Shown here in pieces: positions 6,947 through 13,451 of a stretch of DNA of 15,869 bases (its first letter is position 1; every line of letters starts with the position of its first letter). Where the stretch lies: contig PXYR01000026.1 in assembly GCA_003023665.1 (NCBI GenBank), forward strand, positions 1,999 through 17,867, given 5' to 3'. The notes beneath the pieces are model-generated. The model was not told where the DNA came from. It saw nothing but the letters and a program-made list of their open reading frames with translations, and did not search any database. The DNA comes from Bacteroidota bacterium. Lineage in GTDB: Bacteria; Bacteroidota; Bacteroidia; Flavobacteriales; Schleiferiaceae. The translations under genes were made by a program, and so were the position numbers.

Positions 6947-7351
6947 TTGTTAAAAGCTAAGGAAGAAATACAATTAGAAGTAAGGCTTAAAGAAGTCAAC
7001 ACATCTATTAAAGCACTCGAAAGCGCTCATCCAAACCATCCTGCTCTATACCACTTAAGGAGCGAAAAGAAATGGATGGAACAGCGCTTAAAGAAAAGTC
7101 TTTGGTATAACCTCGTTTGGAGGTTAACAAAGTATAGAGGTATTTTCCTGATGAGCACACTCGGCATACGTATTTGGTTCGTTACTAGAATTAAAAACAA
7201 TCCGTTTTACCGAATTCTCATTATCATTTTTGGATCCTTTGTATTGCTTGTGATGATTATCTACCAACTTAGAAAGTTGTTTGGTCTTGACTTTTTCCCA
7301 AATTCAGACAGCCCTATTGACGAATGGATTCTTGGAATCTTTGGATTATAA
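6947..7351 (+). CDS. Uncharacterised small membrane protein with N-terminal coiled coil
   Basis: I do not recognise this 134-residue protein. Residues 1-50 are strongly charged and helical (KEEIQLEVRLKEVN, LRSEKKWMEQRLKKS) and likely form a coiled coil or helical hairpin. Residues 52-75 are aromatic and basic, possibly lying along the membrane. Residues 91-111 (FYRILIIIFGSFVLLVMIIYQL) form one clear membrane span. The tail has an acidic patch (NSDSPIDEW) and ends in hydrophobic LGIFGL. The only start that covers the helical N-terminus is the TTG at 6947, since a stop precedes it at 6932 and the next in-frame ATG is at 7076. It lies between kdsC and maf on the same strand, with 28 bp and 18 bp gaps. 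In some Flavobacteriia I recall a UbiA-type prenyltransferase gene near this place; this protein is not one. Confidence 0.65.
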   Translation: MLKAKEEIQLEVRLKEVNTSIKALESAHPNHPALYHLRSEKKWMEQRLKKSLWYNLVWRLTKYRGIFLMSTLGIRIWFVTRIKNNPFYRILIIIFGSFVLLVMIIYQLRKLFGLDFFPNSDSPIDEWILGIFGL

Positions 7352-7369
7352 GAGCGGTGAACGTAAAGT

Positions 7370-7954
7370 ATGCGCACTATGAAACTAAATAAACAATTGG
7401 TCCTTGGTTCCAAAAGTCCTAGAAGAGCTTCTCTATTGAAAGAAATGGGATTTGATTTTAAAATTTTAGTTACCCATGCAGATGAAAATGCCCCCATGCA
7501 TCTTAACGGTGAAGAAACGGCTGTATGGATCTCTGAACAAAAAGCAATGGCGCTGCAACCCAAACTTGGAAATCACGAATTAGGAATCACTTCGGACACT
7601 GAGGTTTGGCTCGGTGATAAAAGATATGGTAAGGCCTCCAATAAAGAGTCAGCCGTTCAAATGATTGAATCTCTGAGCGGTAAGACACATCAAGTTATTA
7701 CTGGTCTTACATTGAGTACAAAAGAGGAAATAACCTCCTACTGTTCTATAGTGCAAGTCACTTTAGCGAAAATGACGATGGAAGAAATTCATTATTATGT
7801 TGACCAATTCAAGCCCTTTGATAAGGCCGGGGCTTACGGTATCCAGGAATGGATAGGTCATACTATGGTGACCTCCATACAAGGAGAATACAATGCGGTT
7901 GTGGGCCTGCCCACCACCACACTTTATAAAGCCCTTAAGCAGTTTGAGATTTAA
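7370..7954 (+). CDS. maf: Maf-like nucleotide pyrophosphatase
   Basis: A 194-residue protein of the Maf/Ham1 family, cytosolic nucleoside triphosphate pyrophosphatases that clear dTTP, UTP or modified nucleotides and are tied to septum arrest. It has the N-terminal motif LGSKSPRRASLLKEMG (Ser16-Pro-Arg-Arg19). The catalytic Asp76 is in ITSDTEVWL, Lys84 and Lys88 lie in the following loop, and DKAGAYGIQEW is at 151-161. The last motif is typical of the YhdE-type subgroup that prefers dTTP/UTP. A second in-frame ATG at 7379 gives MKLNKQLVLGSKSPRR, a start equally compatible with the family. The stop codon shares the bases TTAA with the stop of the convergent ilvE gene, and no hairpin terminator is visible there. 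Confidence 0.92.
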   Translation: MRTMKLNKQLVLGSKSPRRASLLKEMGFDFKILVTHADENAPMHLNGEETAVWISEQKAMALQPKLGNHELGITSDTEVWLGDKRYGKASNKESAVQMIESLSGKTHQVITGLTLSTKEEITSYCSIVQVTLAKMTMEEIHYYVDQFKPFDKAGAYGIQEWIGHTMVTSIQGEYNAVVGLPTTTLYKALKQFEI

Positions 7955-7961
7955 GCAGTTT
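7935..7961. repeat. Short direct repeat across the maf/ilvE junction
   Basis: The 11-mer TTAAGCAGTTT occurs at 7935-7945 and again at 7951-7961, with 5 bases between the copies. The first copy encodes the end of Maf (LKQF); the second holds both stop codons and the end of ilvE. It may be a small tandem duplication that created the shared stop. Confidence 0.6.
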
Positions 7962-9012
7962 CAGTAACAGACAAATCAATCATCCAACCGTATTTGTCCT
8001 CACTTCTACCCATTCGAATATCGTTCAGAAGACGTTTGATTTCCATGGCTTTTCCGTCCGCAGGAACAGGAATAGAATAATTCGACCCTTGATAACCAAT
8101 AGTATCAATTTGACTGACCACCGCAGCTGTACCCATTCCGAAAGCCTCTTTGAGGTTACCCTCACGAGCAGCTTTGACAATTTCATCAACGGTAATAGGA
8201 CGTTCTTGAATGGACCAACCTTGGTCTTTCACAAGCTGTATGATGGAACGACGCGTTACACCTGCTAAAATTCTATCCGTTAAAGGCGGCGTTAAGAAAG
8301 TATCACCAACCAATAACATTAAATTCATTGTTCCGCTCTCCTCTATGTACTTATGCTCTTTATGGTCAGTCCAAATAACTTGGTTGTACCCTTGCTCAAT
8401 GGCTTTTGAGGTAGGATAAAATGACCCACCATAATTTCCAGCAGCCTTTGTAAATCCAATTCCACCACCAGTAGCTCTGGTGAATTCTTGCTCAATTTTT
8501 ACTTTCACAGTACCATTGTAGTAGGGACCTACAGGGGAAGTAATGATACAAAAGGTGTAATCATCACTTTGACGGGCAGCTATAAATTCAGAGGATGCAA
8601 ATAAAAACGGACGAATATATAAACTATGGTCCTCTGCATCAGGAACCCAGTCTGAATCTATCTCTAATAACTTCTTTAAGCCTCCCATGAATAATTCCTC
8701 TGGAATTTGAGGCATCATTAAGCGCTCTGCACTTTTATTGAGTCTAGCAAAATTATCTAATGGACGAAACATACTAACAGAGCCGTCTTCTTTCCGGTAA
8801 GCCTTCATTCCTTCGAATGCGCTTTGGCCATAATGTAAAGCATGTAAACCGTAAGAAAACTCTAATTGCCCGTAAGGACGAATCTCTGCTTCCTGCCATT
8901 GCCCATTTTTAAAGTGACAAACGAGCATATGATCCGACATATTTTTTCCAAAAGGAAGGTTTGAAAAATCGATGTTTGATCTGCGGCTCTCTTTGGTCAA
9001 CTCTATTTTCAT
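7951..9012 (-). CDS. ilvE: Branched-chain amino acid aminotransferase
   Basis: A PLP fold-type IV aminotransferase of 353 residues from the ATG at 9012. It catalyses the last step of leucine, isoleucine and valine synthesis and the first step of their breakdown, exchanging amino groups with 2-oxoglutarate in the cytosol. The PLP lysine is Lys189 in GFTKAAGNYGGSFYP. The motif IEESGTMN (about 223-230) and the N-terminal substrate-loop segment HYGQSAFEGMKAYR are also present. The length and motifs place it with the larger class that includes the mitochondrial-type enzymes rather than the about 300-residue E. coli IlvE. An in-frame TTG at 9036 is rejected because a promoter box covers it. Gene end: convergent with maf, sharing stop-codon bases. 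Confidence 0.95.
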   Translation of the reverse strand: MKIELTKESRRSNIDFSNLPFGKNMSDHMLVCHFKNGQWQEAEIRPYGQLEFSYGLHALHYGQSAFEGMKAYRKEDGSVSMFRPLDNFARLNKSAERLMMPQIPEELFMGGLKKLLEIDSDWVPDAEDHSLYIRPFLFASSEFIAARQSDDYTFCIITSPVGPYYNGTVKVKIEQEFTRATGGGIGFTKAAGNYGGSFYPTSKAIEQGYNQVIWTDHKEHKYIEESGTMNLMLLVGDTFLTPPLTDRILAGVTRRSIIQLVKDQGWSIQERPITVDEIVKAAREGNLKEAFGMGTAAVVSQIDTIGYQGSNYSIPVPADGKAMEIKRLLNDIRMGRSEDKYGWMIDLSVTETA

Positions 9013-9033
9013 CTTCTGCTTTCTTTGAGACGA

Positions 9034-9041
9034 CAAATGTA
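9034..9041 (-). promoter_or_regulatory. Candidate -7 promoter element of ilvE
   Basis: On the minus strand this reads TACATTTG, an exact TAnnTTTG match. Predicted transcription start is near 9027, giving a 15-base leader before the ATG at 9012. It overlaps the alternative TTG start at 9036 and so favours the shorter protein. No good -33 TTG is seen. The remaining bases of the divergent gap (up to 9117) hold an imperfect inverted repeat but no clear operator. Confidence 0.5.
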
Positions 9042-9117
9042 CTAATTTTGGAAGTGTAATTCACCTCGACCGAGTACCAAAGACGAAAGTACTTTGTCGG
9101 TATAATAAATATTTCAA

Positions 9118-9627
9118 ATGAAGCATTTTCTTATTGCGAGCCTTTCAACTATCCTACTGATTTCTTGTCAATCTCCTAATTCTGACGAACAAGTTTCTAC
9201 AGAACCGTTGGCTCAAGAATTTATGAACTTTGGCGACAGCACCTTTTCCATAGATGGAGCTATCAGCGCTGCGTCCATGGTAGAATCCTTTGAAACCAAG
9301 GGAGACACAATGTACGGAACAGTAGCAGGAGAAATCACAAAAGTATGTACCGTTAAAGGATGCTGGATGGCAACTGCAATAGATTCCAACAACAACTTAT
9401 TTGTTGATTACGACTATGAATTTCTTCTTCCAACCAACAGTCAAGGTCAAAATATGGTCATGACAGGATACGCATATTGGGACAGCACTTCTGTGGCTGA
9501 ACTCCGCCATTATGCGGAAGACAGAGGTGCAACTGAAGAAGAAATTGCAGCGATTACCGAACCTACAGGTGAAGTGAAATTTAAAGCAACAGGAGTAAAA
9601 ATTGCAGTTCCGTCCGGTGATGAATAA
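9118..9627 (+). CDS. DUF4920 family lipoprotein
   Basis: A 169-residue lipoprotein. The signal peptide ends in LISC, so Cys17 would be lipidated. The DUF4920 domain (about 37-163) shows its two signature regions: KVCTVKGCWM with Cys77 and Cys82, and ELRHYAEDRGATEEEIAAITEP at 128-149. The spaced cysteines followed by Trp resemble a metal or redox site, but the family has no proven function that I know of. The fold is probably an OB-like beta barrel with a helical insert; this is an inference. The start has no Shine-Dalgarno. A near-match promoter box TACTTTG (one base short of TAnnTTTG) lies at 9090-9096. The last 8 bp overlap the cytochrome lipoprotein gene, so the two are probably made together in the envelope. 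Confidence 0.85.
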   Translation: MKHFLIASLSTILLISCQSPNSDEQVSTEPLAQEFMNFGDSTFSIDGAISAASMVESFETKGDTMYGTVAGEITKVCTVKGCWMATAIDSNNNLFVDYDYEFLLPTNSQGQNMVMTGYAYWDSTSVAELRHYAEDRGATEEEIAAITEPTGEVKFKATGVKIAVPSGDE

Positions 9628-10057
9628 ACTAATAGTTTTAACCCTGATAGCCCTATTTGTTGGGGCGTGCTCCTCTGTTGAATCCAAAAAGGAAACCAAT
9701 TCAACTTGGGAACCAATTATGGACCAACCTAGTGAGCTAGCATCTATAATGCGTTCCCTAAATCAAGAAGCTCTGCTGCGTAAGCAAAACCTTGAAAATG
9801 GGGAACTATCTGAGGCAAATTCCAAGCTCATTTTCAAGATGATTACCGCTGAACCTACGGAACCCCATATGGTAGGTCCCGCTTTTGCTCCACATACAGA
9901 AGCCTTTATTGCAAGCTACGGTCAATTGAGTACTGCGAAAGATGTAGATGCGCAGATTGACGCTCACAATAATCTGGTCAAAAGTTGTGTTGCATGCCAC
10001 ATGAATTTTTGCCAAGGCCCCATTCCTCGAATTGAGAAACTGTATGTAAACCTATGA
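9620..10057 (+). CDS. Class II-like cytochrome c lipoprotein
   Basis: A 145-residue lipoprotein, with lipid site Cys17 (FVGAC). A single heme c motif CVACH lies at residues 123-127 near the C-terminus, followed by CQGPIPRIEKLYV. A heme motif at the end of a mostly helical chain is the layout of class II cytochromes (c' and c556), four-helix bundles. In c556 types the sixth heme ligand is a Met near the start of helix 1, and Met44 in ASIMRSLNQEA is a candidate. An extra Cys131 follows the motif. The protein would be a client of the Ccm genes at 1442-5730. The ATG at 9620 gives the best signal peptide; an in-frame start at 9602 would add six residues. The stop overlaps the mnmD start (ATGA). 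An electron carrier or sensor role is inferred, not shown. Confidence 0.75.
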   Translation: MNKLIVLTLIALFVGACSSVESKKETNSTWEPIMDQPSELASIMRSLNQEALLRKQNLENGELSEANSKLIFKMITAEPTEPHMVGPAFAPHTEAFIASYGQLSTAKDVDAQIDAHNNLVKSCVACHMNFCQGPIPRIEKLYVNL

Positions 10058-10704
10058 TTCAACCCAGTTCAAGGAACTTTACAACATCAGCAGATGGTAG
10101 CCTGACCATCTGGGTTCCTAAACTGGATGAACATTACCACAGTATTCATGGAGCCTTGACAGAAAGTCAACATGTTTTTATTGATGCTGGCCTTAACGCC
10201 ATCCAAAAGAAGGAGATTCATCTACTTGAAGTCGGTCTTGGCACTGCGCTAAATGCGAGACTAACATGTGAGCAGCGAAAGGAAAAACAAATTCATTATT
10301 TGGCACTCGAAAAATTCCCTTTAAATAAAGAAGAGATTCAAAAAGTACGAGAAACAGGAAGCCATAAAGAGGCCGAAATACTTTCCATTCAACCCGGTCA
10401 ACCCGTTGAAATAGAACCTGGTTTCACGTTTGAATTAAGTACTATTGACGTGAAAGTCTTCAATAAACCTCAGCCCACTTTTGACTTGGTTTACTTTGAT
10501 GCTTTTGCGCCCAGCGCCCAGCCAGAGCTTTGGACACAAGAGGTTTTTCAAAGTCTTTTTGATGCAATGAATTTGGGAGGTGCCTTGGTTACTTATTGCG
10601 CCAAAGGGAGCGTTAAACGAACGCTCAAGAAAGTGGGGTTCCAAGTAGAAGCCTTACCCGGCCCACCACGCAAAAGAGAAATGACTCGAGCATGGAAAAG
10701 ATGA
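10054..10704 (+). CDS. mnmD: tRNA (5-methylaminomethyl-2-thiouridine)(34) methyltransferase MnmD
   Basis: A 216-residue SAM-dependent methyltransferase equal to the N-terminal half of E. coli MnmC. It would methylate aminomethyl-(thio)uridine at tRNA position 34, completing the mnm5(s2)U wobble modification. Visible motifs are YHSIHGALTESQHVF (28-42), the SAM-binding EVGLGTALNA (59-68), the catalytic-site VYFDAFAPSAQPELW (147-160), and the C-terminal GPPRKREMTRA. There is no FAD-dependent MnmC1 oxidase half, the usual state in Bacteroidota, where the aminomethyl precursor is made by MnmE/MnmG using ammonium. The start overlaps the cytochrome lipoprotein stop by 4 bp; the end overlaps the Nudix gene. 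Confidence 0.92.
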   Translation: MIQPSSRNFTTSADGSLTIWVPKLDEHYHSIHGALTESQHVFIDAGLNAIQKKEIHLLEVGLGTALNARLTCEQRKEKQIHYLALEKFPLNKEEIQKVRETGSHKEAEILSIQPGQPVEIEPGFTFELSTIDVKVFNKPQPTFDLVYFDAFAPSAQPELWTQEVFQSLFDAMNLGGALVTYCAKGSVKRTLKKVGFQVEALPGPPRKREMTRAWKR

Positions 10705-11126
10705 TTAAATTCAATGCCAGGTGTTATGCCATTATAAAATCAAAGAATAATCGGGTTCTTGTCATGAAGGAAAAGTGGCACGGTGTGCATCTCCAAAAGT
10801 TTCCTGGTGGCGGGCTCGAATTGGGCGAAGGACTTCTTGATTGTATCAACCGGGAAGTTGAAGAAGAATTCCGCAAGAGCCAAAGGTTAAATTACGTTCA
10901 CTGCTTCACGCCAACAGATTGTTTTTCCTCCAAATTCAGACCTGAAGAACAATTGCTCTTAAATTATTTCACGAACATTGATGAGGCAGAGGAAGATGCA
11001 TGGGAACTCATTAATAATGATGAGAATCTTTTGGGAATGCAATGGCTTGAATTGAATAGAGGGAATGCCCAATGGTTCACTTTGGAAAGTGACAAAAATG
11101 CGTTCTTGAGCCTTTTAGATTCCTAA
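10692..11126 (+). CDS. Nudix hydrolase
   Basis: A 144-residue Nudix-fold protein. The Nudix box begins at the Gly pair in FPGGGLELGEG and reads GGLELGE, seven residues, then REVEEE, so the catalytic Glu residues that bind Mg2+ are present. The usual xGU ending is replaced by FRK, a departure from the consensus. Family knowledge: such enzymes hydrolyse nucleoside diphosphates linked to another group; the substrate cannot be told from the sequence. Two starts are possible, the ATG at 10692 and the ATG at 10701. The second forms an ATGA overlap with the mnmD stop and may be the true one. It is the last gene of the chain starting at 9118 and overlaps the convergent gene at 11115 by 12 bp. Confidence 0.87.
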   Translation: MEKMIKFNARCYAIIKSKNNRVLVMKEKWHGVHLQKFPGGGLELGEGLLDCINREVEEEFRKSQRLNYVHCFTPTDCFSSKFRPEEQLLLNYFTNIDEAEEDAWELINNDENLLGMQWLELNRGNAQWFTLESDKNAFLSLLDS

Positions 11127-11684
11127 TCGGCGACTCACGACAGAAAGAAGTTTTGCATAGAGCAAATCAGGTTTCTTAGTTCTCCATTCCAAATGGTCTA
11201 AATCACCTCCTAAAATAAAATATTGGTCTATCCCATAGGCAGATAATTCCTGAACAACATGTTCCCGTAAATTTAAAAATGCCATCCAACCGTTTGGTAC
11301 CTCTTCCAACCACTCTTCGTAATAATCAGTAATGTCTGCGTGAAAATTGAGAATGTTTTCTCCTATCAAAATATACTTATCTATACCTAGTGGTATCATT
11401 TCATCTACCAAATCTCTTTTGAGACGCATAATATCATTATGCACCGCGTCATTCCATTCGCCCAAAAATTCAATAACGCAATACCCCATTACATAATCCA
11501 CGTAAAGCACTTTAAGAAATAGTGTTTCACATCCTATGGAATCCCATTGTGGATGGATGACGTGATCATATATCCGGTCAGTATAATAGACTTCGCTATT
11601 AAAATATCCATGAAATGGACTTTGCGGATCATCACTCGCTATATAAAGATGCCTCCAATTAAAGTAAGGCTCAATGTTGTGCAT
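11115..11684 (-). CDS. Conserved Bacteroidota protein of unknown function
   Basis: A 189-residue soluble protein with no signal peptide or membrane span. I recognise it as a type widespread in Bacteroidota (opening MHNIEPYFNWRHLYIASDDPQSPF) but no function is known to me. Aromatic and acidic residues are common, including HPQWDSIGC, FLGEWNDAVHNDI and DYYEEWLEEVPNGW. It contains an apparent internal repeat: residues 91-111 (helix, then GIDKYILIGENI) resemble 142-162 (helix, then GIDQYFILGGDL), suggesting a duplicated helix-strand unit. The only start with a full-length product is the ATG at 11684. It is alone on its strand here, convergent with the Nudix gene and divergent from the SDR39U1 gene. 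A weak promoter match (GATTTTTG on the minus strand) lies at 11710-11717. Confidence 0.85.
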   Translation of the reverse strand: MHNIEPYFNWRHLYIASDDPQSPFHGYFNSEVYYTDRIYDHVIHPQWDSIGCETLFLKVLYVDYVMGYCVIEFLGEWNDAVHNDIMRLKRDLVDEMIPLGIDKYILIGENILNFHADITDYYEEWLEEVPNGWMAFLNLREHVVQELSAYGIDQYFILGGDLDHLEWRTKKPDLLYAKLLSVVSRRLGI

Positions 11685-11694
11685 GCAAAAAAGA

Positions 11695-11731
11695 GTTATT
11701 GTTGAATAACAAAAATCTCTCTGTAATGTTA
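11695..11731 (+). promoter_or_regulatory. Candidate promoter with overlapping palindrome for the SDR39U1 gene
   Basis: A TTG at 11702-11704 is followed after 19 bp by TAATGTTA at 11724-11731, a partial match to TAnnTTTG at the right spacing, leaving an 18-base leader before the ATG at 11754. The TTG lies in the loop and right arm of a perfect inverted repeat, GTTATT-GTTG-AATAAC (11695-11710). This could be an operator or a chance palindrome. Confidence 0.35.
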
Positions 11732-11753
11732 TAGGTACATAGCTTAATTCGTC

Positions 11754-12656
11754 ATGGCAGTTTTTACAATTACAGGTGCAACTGGTTCTATTGGTAAAGA
11801 GGTCGTAAAAAGACTTTTACGTTCCGGGCATGAAGTTCGTGTGCTCAGCACCAGAAAAGAATTACAATGGAAAGGAGTCTCCATCTTTTATTGGAACCCC
11901 GCAGAGGGGGAAATTGATGATTTAGCGCTCAAAGGTTGTGATCATCTCATCCATTTAGCCGGAGCCTCGGTGAGCAATCGATGGACTGCCCAGTATAAAA
12001 GAGAAATCAATGATTCAAGGGTTTATACCACAAAAGTTCTAATAGATGCCATGAATCGTTTGGAAAAAGGACCTAAATCTTGTGTAAGCGCAAGTGCCAT
12101 TGGCTACTATGGCAGTTCATCTTCCAAATTATTTACAGAACACACACCAGCTGCCAATGATTTTCTTGCATCCGTTACTGAAAATTGGGAACGCTACACG
12201 AAAATGTTTGAATCACCTTCTAGGCGCAGTGTTCAGTTGCGAATTGGAATTGTATTGGATAAAGACGCTGGGGTTTTAGGCAAACTAGTCCCTTTAGCCA
12301 AAGCTGGAGTGGCCTCTCCATTGGGTAGCGGAAAGCAATGGACAAGTTGGATTCACGTGGAAGACCTTGCCAAAATGTTTATTTATTGTGCAATTTCCGA
12401 TGTGGTCAGCGGCCCTTATAATGCTGTAGCATCTACTCCCTTATCCAACAAATCTTTGACTAAAAAAATCTGTAAGGTTTTAAAAAGACCTATGGTCCTA
12501 CCTTCAGTCCCTGCATTTGCATTAAAACTAGTATTAGGTGAAATGGCCACTCTTGCACTAATGAGTCAGAAAGTAAGTAACGCGAAAATCTTAAAGGCTG
12601 GGTTCGTCTTTACCCATGAAGAAATTGAACCTGCTTTACAACACATATTAAACTAA
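11754..12656 (+). CDS. TIGR01777 / SDR39U1 family epimerase-like protein
   Basis: A 300-residue atypical short-chain dehydrogenase. The NADP-binding motif TGATGSIGKEV lies at 7-17. The family signatures WNPAEGEID (47-55), HLAGASVSNRWT (67-78) and SASAIGYYG (112-120) follow. The C-terminal DUF1731 part contains LVLGEMATLAL and ILKAGFVFTHEEIEPAL. Full length for the family. Members are described as nucleoside-diphosphate sugar epimerase-like; the E. coli member is YfcH and the substrate is unknown. In the canonical sequence a Pro precedes the KIL segment; here it is Asn (VSNAKIL), a small departure. It is a single-gene unit, with its own likely promoter and a terminator starting at the stop codon. 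Confidence 0.9.
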   Translation: MAVFTITGATGSIGKEVVKRLLRSGHEVRVLSTRKELQWKGVSIFYWNPAEGEIDDLALKGCDHLIHLAGASVSNRWTAQYKREINDSRVYTTKVLIDAMNRLEKGPKSCVSASAIGYYGSSSSKLFTEHTPAANDFLASVTENWERYTKMFESPSRRSVQLRIGIVLDKDAGVLGKLVPLAKAGVASPLGSGKQWTSWIHVEDLAKMFIYCAISDVVSGPYNAVASTPLSNKSLTKKICKVLKRPMVLPSVPAFALKLVLGEMATLALMSQKVSNAKILKAGFVFTHEEIEPALQHILN

Positions 12657-12683
12657 AAAGCCCCGCGAATGCGGGGCTTTTTT
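12655..12683. terminator. Bidirectional intrinsic terminator between SDR39U1 gene and yceI
   Basis: A 12-bp perfect stem (12655-12666 paired with 12671-12682) around a GAAT tetraloop, with GC core GCCCCGC, A5 on the left and T6 on the right. It starts on the last bases of the SDR39U1 stop codon and lies 26 bp past the stop of the convergent YceI gene, so it serves both transcripts. Confidence 0.95.
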
Positions 12684-12709
12684 ATAGTCTATTGCAAAAC
12701 GTGAGCCTA

Positions 12710-13372
12710 TTACATGGTGTACGTTGCATTCAAATCAAAGTTCAATTCAATGGTATGATCTATTAATTTCTCCTTTAAAGATTCAGCGATAGACGCATCA
12801 TCTTTATCATGGAATTTCACATCCCATTTCGTACGGTCTATTCCGAATGTTGGAGCACTGAAACTAACCGCCGATTCATCTACATTAATATTTGCGGGGA
12901 ATTCAATACTGTGAGTAATACCGCGAATAGTTAGGTTTCCTACCACAATGCTATTTGTAGCGTCGCCCTCTGTTTCCTTGACATTTACAATCTCAAATTG
13001 AGCTGTTGGAAAACTATCTACAAAGAAAAAATCTTGTGATTTCAAATGACCTACTAAATAGCCTCTCTTTCCTTCATCTTCAATATCTGTGTTTTCAATG
13101 GAATTCATGTCAATAATCACAGAGCCACCTACAACCTTGCCGTCACTAACTTCAAAAGAACCGTCTGAAATACCAATATTACCTACATGTTCATCATTAA
13201 CAAATGATTTAAAGCCTCTCCATGCGATTGTTGACGTACCCACTTCATAAGTAGTTGATTCTGTAACTTCATTTACTTCTTGAGCATCGCCAGTAGTTAC
13301 CTCTGTTGCTTTATCTCCAGCGCAACCCACTATTAGTAGAGAAGCAGCTATAAACATTGAAAATTTCTTCAT
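12710..13372 (-). CDS. YceI family lipoprotein
   Basis: A 220-residue lipoprotein. The signal peptide ends in IVGC with Cys17 as the lipid site. A Thr/Glu/Val-rich linker (about 20-40) follows, then the YceI lipocalin-like beta barrel (about 41-218). Family hallmarks visible are STIAWRGFK near the start, GSVIIDMNSIEN, LKSQDFFFVDSFPTAQFEI, GNLTIRGITHSIEFP and FGIDRTKWDVKF. YceI proteins bind isoprenoids such as polyprenyl chains in a hydrophobic barrel in the periplasm; many have no known role. The start is preceded by an A-rich leader, favoured for initiation in Bacteroidota. A promoter is present upstream, so it can be expressed apart from the MFS gene. Confidence 0.93.
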   Translation of the reverse strand: MKKFSMFIAASLLIVGCAGDKATEVTTGDAQEVNEVTESTTYEVGTSTIAWRGFKSFVNDEHVGNIGISDGSFEVSDGKVVGGSVIIDMNSIENTDIEDEGKRGYLVGHLKSQDFFFVDSFPTAQFEIVNVKETEGDATNSIVVGNLTIRGITHSIEFPANINVDESAVSFSAPTFGIDRTKWDVKFHDKDDASIAESLKEKLIDHTIELNFDLNATYTM

Positions 13373-13404
13373 TTTTAATTTTTTTAGTGGTTAGAATATG
13401 GGCA

Positions 13405-13433
13405 CAAAAATACCCCAATGAATGTTACAACAA
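13405..13433 (-). promoter_or_regulatory. Promoter of the YceI gene
   Basis: On the minus strand a TTGTTG element (13433-13428) is followed by TATTTTTG (13412-13405), an exact TAnnTTTG -7 box. The spacer is 18 bp from the first TTG or 15 bp from the second. This is the best Bacteroidota-type promoter in the window. It gives a leader of about 25 bases before the ATG at 13372. Confidence 0.6.
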
Positions 13434-13451
13434 CTAAATATTAAAAAAAGT

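Noticed and set aside
6912..6953. 13-codon frame (MVTLSVSDYTLVC) before the membrane protein, possible leader peptide
   Set aside because: It has no attenuator hairpin or regulatory codon run, and the first bases overlap the kdsC end.
9070..9100. Imperfect inverted repeat (CAAAG...CTTTG with outer CCG/CGG) between ilvE and the DUF4920 gene
   Set aside because: The arms are only 5 bp and the outer pairs are out of register, so it is within chance for an AT-rich gap.
9397..9716. Two overlapping minus-strand frames across the DUF4920 and cytochrome genes
   Set aside because: They are antisense to two clear lipoprotein genes with signal peptides and motifs; their own proteins resemble nothing.
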